From Pseudomonadota bacterium (GTDB lineage Bacteria > Pseudomonadota > Gammaproteobacteria > Burkholderiales > Burkholderiaceae_D), in assembly GCA_023416415.1 (NCBI GenBank), contig JAEZHR010000412.1, positions 1 through 7,230 on the forward strand: a stretch of DNA of 7,230 nt. Reading direction: 5' to 3'. Positions within the stretch are counted from its first letter, which is position 1, and every line of letters begins with the position of its first letter. Both the position numbers and the translations under genes were made by a program. The notes under the pieces are model-generated. The model saw only the letters and a list, made by a program, of their open reading frames with translations, had not been told where the DNA came from and ran no database searches. Positions 1 to 5,747 of the stretch are shown in pieces.

Positions 1-50
1 CACCGTGACGATGCTTGCAGCCGCGCCTTGCCAGGCTTTCTGGCCATGTT
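1..50. other. Left edge, no assignable feature
   Basis: No gene can be supported here. A plus-strand frame is open from base 1 and stops at 67-69, inside the terminator hairpin, and a minus-strand ATG at 45-47 opens a frame running off the edge. Neither has a recognisable protein sequence or ribosome-binding site. A small five-pair stem (30-34 with 40-44) is present but has no T run. Confidence 0.3.
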
Positions 51-52
51 CG

Positions 53-84
53 AAAAAAAAGCCAGTTAGATTTCTCTAACTGGC
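53..84 (-). terminator. Intrinsic terminator of the tRNA-Ala/tRNA-Glu unit
   Basis: A perfect 10-base-pair stem (61-70 with 75-84) closes on a four-base loop. On the minus strand it is followed directly by eight consecutive T residues (the A run at 53-60), which is the classic rho-independent layout. It lies 7 bases beyond the encoded CCA end of tRNA-Glu, so it should end the tRNA transcript. The plus-strand side has only a weak T-rich tail (85-90), so it could also stop a gene converging from the left, but none is identifiable. Confidence 0.93.
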
Positions 85-91
85 TTTATTC

Positions 92-167
92 TGGCGTCCC
101 CACGGGGATTCGAACCCCGGTTATCGCCGTGAAAGGGCGGTGTCCTAGGCCTCTAGACGATGGGGAC
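92..167 (-). tRNA. tRNA-Glu (anticodon UUC)
   Basis: This is a 76-base tRNA with an encoded CCA end. The acceptor stem (GTCCCCA with TGGGGAC) and the T arm (CGGGG, loop TTCGAAT, CCCCG) pair fully, and the seven-base anticodon loop CTTTCAC places the anticodon TTC at window positions 131-133. UUC reads GAA and GAG. It is the distal gene of a two-tRNA unit, 42 bases after tRNA-Ala, and is a substrate of the synthetase encoded just upstream by gltX. One oddity is the base of the anticodon stem: position 27 is C (140 on the plus strand) and position 43 is A (124), a C·A mismatch where E. coli tRNA-Glu has C-G. The rest of the cloverleaf is canonical, so the gene is probably functional. Confidence 0.98.
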
Positions 168-209
168 AGAAATCTGTCGTGTTACTGCAGCCTATCTACT
201 ACTGTCGCG

Positions 210-285
<76 letters not shown>

Positions 286-301
286 GTTGCGAAGAAACGA
301 G

Positions 302-331
302 AGTATAGCAAGCCTTTTTCTGACGTGTAAA
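302..331 (-). promoter_or_regulatory. Sigma-70 promoter for the tRNA-Ala/tRNA-Glu unit
   Basis: On the minus strand, TTTACA (326-331, five of six matches to the -35 consensus) is separated by 18 bases from TATACT (302-307, five of six matches to -10). A TGC directly before the -10 makes it an extended -10 element. Transcription would start near 295, leaving a leader of roughly 10 bases before tRNA-Ala. The promoter lies wholly in the gap after the gltX stop, so the tRNAs can be made independently of gltX. I see no terminator between gltX and the tRNAs, so read-through from gltX is also possible. Confidence 0.8.
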
Positions 332-349
332 TACCCTCGCATAAATTTT

Positions 350-1753
350 TCAGAAACCTTTCTGCACCCGAGCAACGACAACATCGCGATCGAACAGCGC
401 GAGCACCGCGTCGATCGACGGCGTCTGCAGTTGGCCGGTCACGAGCAGGCGCAGCGGCATCGCAAGCTGAGGCATCTTCATCTTGTGTGCGGCGAGCACT
501 TCCTTCATTGCCGCAGCAATCGCCGACTTCTCCCATGCGATGCCGTGCAGCTTCTGCACAAACTCGGCCAGGACCGGCCTGATCGCATCGGTCAGATGCT
601 GCGTCAGCAATGCGGTGTCCGGCTTCGGCTCGCGATAGAAGAGCATGGCTGCATCCGCGAGTTCGTTGATCGTGTTGGCACGCTCCTTCATCAGGCCGAC
701 CACCGCCTGCAGATCGGGCGCGCCTTCGAACTGCGCACCTTCGCGCTCCATCAGCGGACGCACGAGTACTTCGAGGCGCGCATTATCGGACTGCTTGATG
801 TAGTGGTTGTTCAGCCAAGCCAGCTTTTCCGGATTGAACTGCGCCGGCGACTTCGACAGGTGGTCGAGGTCGAACCATTGCACGAACTGCTCCATTGAGA
901 AGATCTCGTCGTCACCATGGCTCCATCCCAGGCGCGCCAGATAATTCAGCATTGCCTCGGGCAGGTAACCCTGGGCCGGGTATTCCATTACGCTGACCGC
1001 GCCATGACGCTTGGAGAGCTTCTCGCCGTCGGCACCGAGGATCATCGGCACGTGGCCGTACTCGGGCAGCGTGGCACCAAGTGCGCGCAGGATGTTGATC
1101 TGGCGCGGCGTGTTGTTGACATGATCGTCACCGCGAATGACGTGGGTGATCTTCATGTCCCAGTCGTCGATCGCAACGCAGAAGTTGTAGGTCGGCGTGC
1201 CGTCCGGACGAGCAATGACCAGATCATCCAGTTCGCGATTGGAGATCGTGATCGGTCCCTTGACCACGTCGTTCCAGGTGACGTCGCCATCGAGCGGATT
1301 CTTGAAGCGCACCACCGGCTTGCGGCCTTCCGGCACGGGCGGCAGCGTCTTGCCCGGCTCCGGACGCCAGGTGCCGTCGTAGCGTGGCTTTTCGCCGGCT
1401 GCACGGAAGCGCTCGCGCATGGCCTCGACCTCCTCCGGCGTGCAGTAGCAGTAGTAGGCCGTTCCGGCTTCCAGCATCTGCGCAATGACTTCGCGATAGC
1501 GGTCCATGCGCTGCATCTGGTAGAACGGGCCTTCGTCATGCTGCAGTCCGAGCCAGTTCATACCGTCGATGATGGCCTGCACAGCTGCCGGCGTCGAACG
1601 TTCGAGATCGGTGTCTTCGATGCGCAGGATGAACTGTCCGCCGAAATGGCGGGCATAGGCCCAGGAAAACAGTGCGGTGCGCGCGCCGCCAAGGTGGAGG
1701 TAGCCGGTGGGGCTGGGAGCAAATCGCGTTCTTACAGGATGAGGGGCGGTCAT
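350..1753 (-). CDS. gltX: Glutamyl-tRNA synthetase
   Basis: This class I aminoacyl-tRNA synthetase charges tRNA-Glu with glutamate in the cytoplasm, using ATP. The 467 residues match the usual length. The Rossmann catalytic domain has the HIGH-type motif as HLGG at residues 20-23 within PSPTGYLHLGGART, and the KMSKS-type motif as KLSKR at 245-249. The C-terminal helical anticodon-binding region (about 310-467) includes MPLRLLVTG at 432-440. C102 and C104 form the first half of the zinc site known from E. coli GluRS. The second Cys/His half is not apparent around residue 125, where a Tyr sits, so zinc binding is doubtful. The ATG at 1753 is the only start that keeps the conserved N-terminus, but no Shine-Dalgarno sequence precedes it; a hairpin and U-run occupy that space. 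The gene lies downstream of mrp and upstream of tRNA-Ala and tRNA-Glu on the same strand. Confidence 0.98.
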   Translation of the reverse strand: MTAPHPVRTRFAPSPTGYLHLGGARTALFSWAYARHFGGQFILRIEDTDLERSTPAAVQAIIDGMNWLGLQHDEGPFYQMQRMDRYREVIAQMLEAGTAYYCYCTPEEVEAMRERFRAAGEKPRYDGTWRPEPGKTLPPVPEGRKPVVRFKNPLDGDVTWNDVVKGPITISNRELDDLVIARPDGTPTYNFCVAIDDWDMKITHVIRGDDHVNNTPRQINILRALGATLPEYGHVPMILGADGEKLSKRHGAVSVMEYPAQGYLPEAMLNYLARLGWSHGDDEIFSMEQFVQWFDLDHLSKSPAQFNPEKLAWLNNHYIKQSDNARLEVLVRPLMEREGAQFEGAPDLQAVVGLMKERANTINELADAAMLFYREPKPDTALLTQHLTDAIRPVLAEFVQKLHGIAWEKSAIAAAMKEVLAAHKMKMPQLAMPLRLLVTGQLQTPSIDAVLALFDRDVVVARVQKGF

Positions 1754-1927
1754 AAGTCAAAAATGCCCACGCGGGCATCGTCTTGGTTCTTGGAATTGCG
1801 CGCTGGGTCGCTTCTGTACAGGGCGAAACCCGGTTCGACCTGCACGGCATGTGCGGCGTTCCTGCCGAACTCCCTCGTTCGCGGGAGCAACGGCTGCCGG
1901 AAAAAGCCCGTTATTTTACAGCCACCC
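1754..1927 (-). promoter_or_regulatory. mrp–gltX intergenic region / candidate structured gltX leader
   Basis: This 174-base gap has no convincing coding sequence. Read on the minus strand it holds, in order: a -10-like TAAAAT (1913-1918) with no good -35; a hairpin joining AACGG (1908-1912) to CCGTT (1889-1893), which can grow to seven pairs with a bulged G; a hairpin of CTCCC (1883-1887) with GGGAG (1870-1874); the eight-base palindrome CTGTACAG (1814-1821); and the terminator-like hairpin at 1759-1778. A CGGGC near the 5' end (1906-1910) could also pair with GCCCG inside the terminator hairpin, an alternative fold. If TAAAAT is used, the leader would be about 150 bases, the size of a small RNA or an attenuating 5' leader. 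The structures are seen directly; their function is inferred. Confidence 0.35.
1759..1778 (-). terminator. Terminator-like hairpin directly before gltX (possible attenuator)
   Basis: On the minus strand ATGCCC (1773-1778) pairs perfectly with GGGCAT (1763-1768) around the loop GCGT. A T run follows at once (A residues 1759-1763 on the plus strand; one pairs in the stem). The hairpin foot is only about 9 bases from the gltX ATG, so it occupies the normal ribosome-binding position. It could end transcripts coming from mrp, attenuate gltX, or hinder translation initiation. The stem has only six pairs and the T run is short, so termination efficiency may be partial. Confidence 0.5.
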
Positions 1928-3016
1928 TCAATCGTTCTTGATCACGATGTTCGGGAACTTGCTCGTCATGTCCTTCGCCTTCTCCGCCACTTTCACGGCG
2001 ATGCGACGCGCGATCTGCTTGTAGATGCCGGCAGTCTCGCCATCCGGATCGGCCACGACCGTCGGGCGCCCGGAATCGGTCTGCTCGCGGATCGACATCG
2101 CCAAGGGCAGGCGACCCAGCATTTCGACATCGAAATCCGCTCCCATCCTCTCTGCGCCGCCGATGCCGAATATCGGCTCGGCATGCCCGCAGTTGGAGCA
2201 GACGTGCATGCTCATATTCTCGACGATGCCGAGGATGGGGATGCCGACCTTCTCGAACATCTTCAGCCCCTTGCGCGCGTCGAGCAGCGCAATGTCCTGC
2301 GGCGTGGTAACGATGACCGCGCCGGTGACCGGGACCTTCTGCGAGAGCGTGAGCTGAATGTCTCCGGTGCCGGGCGGCATGTCGACAAGCAGGTAATCCA
2401 GGTCGCGCCAGTTGGTCTGCTGCAGCAGTTGCTGCAAAGCCTGGGTGACCATGGGGCCGCGCCAGACCATGGGCTGGTCGGGGTCGATCATGAAGCCGAT
2501 CGACGCCACCTGTACGCCGTGGTTTTCCAGCGGCTCCATGGTCTTTCCGTCCTTGGACTCCGGCTGCCCGACGATGCCCATCATCATCGGCTGTGACGGT
2601 CCGTAGATGTCGGCGTCAAGCAAGCCCACCTTCGCGCCTTCGGCCGCCTGCGCCAGCGCCAGATTGGCGGCCGTGGTCGACTTGCCTACCCCGCCCTTGC
2701 CCGAAGCCACGGCGATGATGTTGCGCACATTCGGCAACAGCGGCACGCCGCGCTGCACGGCGTGTGCCACGATCTTCGACGCCACCTTGACCTCGATCCT
2801 GCCCACGCCCGGCAACGCCGCCAGTGCCGCGCGCGCTGCGCTCCCGATCGGCTCTAGCTGGCTGGCGGCGGGGTAGCCGAGTTCGATGTCGACCTGCACG
2901 TCGGCGCCGTCGACGCGAATGTTCTTCGCCGATTTGCCCGTCACGAGATCCTTGCCGGTATTCGGGTCGAGCACCGTGCCCAGCGCCGATTTGACGGCTT
3001 CCTGTGTAATTGCCAT
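1928..3016 (-). CDS. apbC: Mrp/ApbC family Fe-S cluster carrier ATPase
   Basis: This 362-residue member of the Mrp/NBP35 group (gene named mrp or apbC) is a cytoplasmic P-loop NTPase that binds and transfers Fe-S clusters to apoproteins. Residues about 5-80 resemble the MIP18/DUF59 domain. The nucleotide-binding domain follows, with the deviant Walker A GKGGVGKST at 106-114 (signature lysine K107), the switch-like LLDADIYGPSQ at 132-142 and the Walker B-like LLVDMPPGTGD at 209-219. The CSNC motif (C273, C276) is the CxxC that bridges a cluster between two subunits in this family. Length agrees with E. coli Mrp. The ATG at 3016 is well supported by a GAGGAG ribosome-binding site (3022-3027) five bases upstream. 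The gene diverges from metG, as mrp and metG do in E. coli, and points toward gltX. I see no convincing promoter of its own in the shared upstream region. Confidence 0.96.
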   Translation of the reverse strand: MAITQEAVKSALGTVLDPNTGKDLVTGKSAKNIRVDGADVQVDIELGYPAASQLEPIGSAARAALAALPGVGRIEVKVASKIVAHAVQRGVPLLPNVRNIIAVASGKGGVGKSTTAANLALAQAAEGAKVGLLDADIYGPSQPMMMGIVGQPESKDGKTMEPLENHGVQVASIGFMIDPDQPMVWRGPMVTQALQQLLQQTNWRDLDYLLVDMPPGTGDIQLTLSQKVPVTGAVIVTTPQDIALLDARKGLKMFEKVGIPILGIVENMSMHVCSNCGHAEPIFGIGGAERMGADFDVEMLGRLPLAMSIREQTDSGRPTVVADPDGETAGIYKQIARRIAVKVAEKAKDMTSKFPNIVIKND

Positions 3017-3077
3017 GTTTTCTCCTCAATACTGTCCGCAAGTCTAAACCACGCCCTGCAAACGAACAGGAGCTGAC

Positions 3078-3086
3078 TGCTAGAAT
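3078..3086 (+). promoter_or_regulatory. Extended -10 promoter element for metG
   Basis: TGC followed by TAGAAT (3081-3086) forms an extended -10 with five of six matches to TATAAT. The best -35 candidate is poor (around 3056-3061, spacing 19), which fits a promoter relying on its extended -10. Transcription would begin near 3093, giving a metG leader of about 25 bases. It lies in the roughly 100-base divergent region shared with mrp. Confidence 0.5.
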
Positions 3087-3117
3087 GTTCGCTTTACTCC
3101 TGCCAATGCATTGCCAA

Positions 3118-5196
3118 ATGAGCATCACCCCACGCAAGCTGTTCGTCACCACCGCCCTGCCCTACGCCAATGGCGCCTTCCACATCGGCCACATCATGGA
3201 GTACATCCAGGCCGACATCTGGGTCCGCTTCCAGCGCATGCAGGGCCATGAGGTGTTGTTCGTGGGCGCGGACGATGCCCATGGCACGCCGATCATGATT
3301 GCCGCCGAGAAGGCCGGCATCAGTCCACAGGAATTCGTAGCCAGGATCGCCGCAGGCCGCAAGCAGTACCTGGACGGCTTCCAGATTTCCTTCGACAACT
3401 GGCACTCGACCGATTCTCCCGAAAACACCGAGCTGTCGCAGGAGATCTACCTGCGCCTGCGCGAAGCCGGCCTGATCGAGACGCGCGTCGTCGAACGCTT
3501 CTACGATCCGGTCAAGGGCATGTTCCTTGCTGACCGCAACATCAAGGGCGAGTGCCCGAAATGCGGTGCGAAGGATCAATACGGCGACAACTGCGTAGTC
3601 TGCGGCGCCGCCTACGAACCGACCGAACTGAAAAATCCCTACTCGGCCCTGACCGGCGCCACGCCGGTGCTGAAGCCTTCCGAGCAGTATTTCTTCAAGC
3701 TCTCCGATCCCCGCTGCGTGAGCTTCCTGAAGGAATGGCTGAATTCGCCGGGCCGCCTGCAGCCAGAGATGGTCAACAAGGTCTCCGAATGGCTCGGAAA
3801 CGATGGCCGTGATCTGGCCGACTGGGACATCTCGCGCGACGCCCCCTACTTCGGCATTCCGATTCCGGACGCCCCCGGCAAGTATTTCTACGTCTGGCTG
3901 GACGCGCCGGTCGGCTATCTGGCCAGCCTGAAGAATTACTGCGGCAAGAAAGGCATCGACTACGACGCCCTGCTGCACGACCCGGCCACCGAGCAGATCC
4001 ACTTCATCGGCAAGGACATCGTGTCCTTCCACCTGCTGTTCTGGCCGACGATGCTGAAGTTCTCCGGCCATCCCGTCATCGACAAGCTCAAGGTCAACGT
4101 GCACGGCCACCTGACCGTCAACGGCGAAAAGATGAGCAAGTCGCGCGGCACCGGCATCTCGCCACTGCGCTATCTCGACATCAAGATGAATCCGGAATGG
4201 CTGCGCTACTACATCGCAACCAAGCTCAATTCACGTGTCGAAGATATCGACTTCAACCCCGAAGACTTCATTGCCAAGGTCAATGCCGACCTCATCGGCA
4301 AGTACGTCAACATCTGCAGCCGCGCGGCGGGCTTCATCACCAAGCGCTTCGACGGCAAGCTGTCGAATCCGGTGGCCGACGGCACTACCGGCAACCGCTT
4401 CTGGCAGGCATTGCCGGAGGCTGAAAAGGCGATCGCCGAAGCCTACGAGACGCGCGAATACGGCAAGGCGATCCGCCACATCATGAGTCTGGCCGACGAG
4501 GTCAACCAGTACGTGGATGCGAAAAAGCCGTGGGAGCTGGCCAAGGACCCGGCCAACAACAAGGCGCTGCAGGATGTGTGCTCGGACCTGCTGCTGGCCT
4601 TCCACCGGCTGTCCGTGTTCCTGACCCCGGTACTGCCTGGCGTGACGCGCAAGGTGGCGGCCCTGTTTGGACTGGACCGCGATCTGAACTGGTCCGACCT
4701 GACGCAATTCCCATCCTCGATCGGCACCTTCGCGCACCTGATGACGCGGGTGGAGCCGAAGATGCTGGAGGACCTGTTCGAGAAGCCTGAACAGCCAGCT
4801 GTCCAGGCCACGCCCGCCGAAACCGAAGCACCGGCCGGCATCGAACCGCTGGCGCCGGAAGTTACGATCGACGATTTCACAAAGATCGACCTGCGCATCG
4901 CGAAGATCGTCAACTGCGAGCACGTCGAAGGCTCCAACAAGCTCCTGCGCCTGACGCTGGACGTCGGCGAAGGACGCACGCGCAACGTATTCTCGGGCAT
5001 CAAGTCCTCCTACAAGCCGGAAGACCTGATCGGCAAGCTGACCGTCATGGTCGCTAACCTCGCACCCCGCAAGATGAAATTCGGCGTTTCGGAAGGCATG
5101 GTGCTGGCGGCCTCGGCGGCCGACGAGAAATCCAATCCCGGCATCTACGTGCTCAATCCGTGGCCTGGTGCCGAGCCGGGCATGCGCGTGCGCTGA
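3118..5196 (+). CDS. metG: Methionyl-tRNA synthetase
   Basis: This class I synthetase charges initiator and elongator tRNA-Met with methionine. From the chosen start it has 692 residues, close to E. coli MetG (677). HIGH lies at 22-25. A four-cysteine zinc knuckle (C146, C149, C159, C162) sits in the connective insert. WLDAPVGY at 260-267 belongs to the methionine pocket region, and KMSKS is at 338-342. In the helical anticodon-binding domain, N398, R402 and W472 appear to match the anticodon-reading residues of E. coli MetG. A Pro/Ala/Glu-rich linker (about 555-582) leads to a Trbp111/EMAPII-like OB-fold tRNA-binding and dimerisation domain (586-692). The ATG at 3118 gives the usual N-terminus (MSITPRKLFVTTALPYANG). 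In-frame ATGs at 3010, 3085 and 3106 would add non-conserved residues, and 3085 overlaps the likely -10. No strong ribosome-binding site precedes 3118. The gene is divergent from mrp and probably heads a unit with the acetyltransferase and sulP. Confidence 0.97.
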   Translation: MSITPRKLFVTTALPYANGAFHIGHIMEYIQADIWVRFQRMQGHEVLFVGADDAHGTPIMIAAEKAGISPQEFVARIAAGRKQYLDGFQISFDNWHSTDSPENTELSQEIYLRLREAGLIETRVVERFYDPVKGMFLADRNIKGECPKCGAKDQYGDNCVVCGAAYEPTELKNPYSALTGATPVLKPSEQYFFKLSDPRCVSFLKEWLNSPGRLQPEMVNKVSEWLGNDGRDLADWDISRDAPYFGIPIPDAPGKYFYVWLDAPVGYLASLKNYCGKKGIDYDALLHDPATEQIHFIGKDIVSFHLLFWPTMLKFSGHPVIDKLKVNVHGHLTVNGEKMSKSRGTGISPLRYLDIKMNPEWLRYYIATKLNSRVEDIDFNPEDFIAKVNADLIGKYVNICSRAAGFITKRFDGKLSNPVADGTTGNRFWQALPEAEKAIAEAYETREYGKAIRHIMSLADEVNQYVDAKKPWELAKDPANNKALQDVCSDLLLAFHRLSVFLTPVLPGVTRKVAALFGLDRDLNWSDLTQFPSSIGTFAHLMTRVEPKMLEDLFEKPEQPAVQATPAETEAPAGIEPLAPEVTIDDFTKIDLRIAKIVNCEHVEGSNKLLRLTLDVGEGRTRNVFSGIKSSYKPEDLIGKLTVMVANLAPRKMKFGVSEGMVLAASAADEKSNPGIYVLNPWPGAEPGMRVR

Positions 5197-5198
5197 CC

Positions 5199-5246
5199 AT
5201 GCCCGAACCTGCCTGTACCCCCGTGATCGAAGAGGCGCACGCATGA
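5199..5246 (+). CDS. Possible 15-codon ORF between metG and the acetyltransferase
   Basis: The ATG at 5199 lies two bases after the metG TGA, and the frame reads MPEPACTPVIEEAHA before a TGA that overlaps the acetyltransferase start as ATGA (5243-5246). No ribosome-binding site precedes it, so it could be translated only by ribosomes reinitiating after metG. Its role, if any, would be to couple translation of the acetyltransferase to metG. The peptide itself matches nothing I recognise. In a sequence this rich in open frames, chance is the leading alternative. Confidence 0.15.
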   Translation: MPEPACTPVIEEAHA

Positions 5247-5722
5247 GCGTGACCGTGCGCGAAGCCACCCTCGACGACGCCCAGCTGATCGCGGACCTGA
5301 CCCGCGCCAGCTGGGCCGGTCGGGTTGCGCCGACTTCCAGCGGCCATCACGAAACCGTCGCGCAGGTGCGCGAACACCTGCAGGAAGGCGGCGGATTCAT
5401 CATGCTGCGCGAAGACGCACCGATCGGCTCGGTGCGCTGGCTGCCCGTGTTCGGCCATCCCAATGTCTGGGAAACGCTGCGCATGGGCGTGCTTCCGCAG
5501 TATCGTGGTGAAGCCCTGTCTCAGCATCTGCTCGAAGCCGTGATCCACCGCGCGCTCGCCGCAGGCGTTACCGAACTGCGGCTGGCCGTGCGCAGCGACC
5601 AGCCTCGCCTGCTCGATCTATACGCCGCCTACGGATTCGACCTCGCACCGGAACTCGAGTACGCCCACGCAAACCCGGCCGAACCCGCGCCACAGGTGAT
5701 GCGAAGGATGCTTGGACACTGA
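5243..5722 (+). CDS. GNAT family N-acetyltransferase
   Basis: This 159-residue protein has the fold signature of the Gcn5-related acetyltransferases, which move an acetyl group from acetyl-CoA to an amine. The N-terminal strand-helix (VREATLDDAQLIADLTRASW, 5-24) is typical. Motif A follows, MGVLPQYRGEALSQHLL at 81-97, with the Q-x-x-G-x-A pyrophosphate-binding loop at Q86, G89 and A91. Motif B is seen as LYAAYGFD at 126-133. The length is that of a single-domain GNAT. The ATG at 5243 is preceded by AGAGG (5231-5235) at seven-base spacing and gives the natural N-terminus. An upstream in-frame ATG at 5168 would overlap metG and add unrelated residues. The gene begins 46 bases after metG and ends 25 bases before sulP, so co-transcription is likely. 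The substrate cannot be told from sequence; it could be a small molecule, an antibiotic-like amine or a protein. Confidence 0.9.
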   Translation: MSVTVREATLDDAQLIADLTRASWAGRVAPTSSGHHETVAQVREHLQEGGGFIMLREDAPIGSVRWLPVFGHPNVWETLRMGVLPQYRGEALSQHLLEAVIHRALAAGVTELRLAVRSDQPRLLDLYAAYGFDLAPELEYAHANPAEPAPQVMRRMLGH

Positions 5723-5747
5723 TTTCACCACGGTCATGTAGGAAGCC

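Noticed and set aside
1..69. Partial gene at the left edge (plus frame stopping at 67-69, or a minus-strand start at 47)
   Set aside because: Too short to recognise, no ribosome-binding site for the minus-strand start, and the plus frame would end inside the tRNA terminator hairpin.
92..167. tRNA-Glu 3' end as a possible integration (att) site for a mobile element
   Set aside because: No integrase, no direct repeat of the tRNA end and no mobile gene is visible; the intact terminator follows at once. Only 91 bases are available on that side.
1814..1821. Palindrome CTGTACAG as an operator
   Set aside because: A single eight-base palindrome occurs often by chance and matches no operator I can name with confidence.
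1536..1850. Minus-strand open frame starting in the gltX leader, considered as a leader peptide
   Set aside because: It runs far into gltX in another frame, has no ribosome-binding site and shows no run of Glu codons as expected for glutamate-responsive attenuation.
917..2596. Long plus-strand open frame of 559 codons
   Set aside because: It lies antisense to gltX and mrp, both unmistakable, and even spans the gap between them. Its translation is rich in Arg, His and Asp with no recognisable domain, which is the usual shadow of high-GC codons.
3094..5268. Two long minus-strand open frames across metG (3094-4110 and 4231-5268)
   Set aside because: Both are antisense to well-conserved metG sequence and show no domain of their own.
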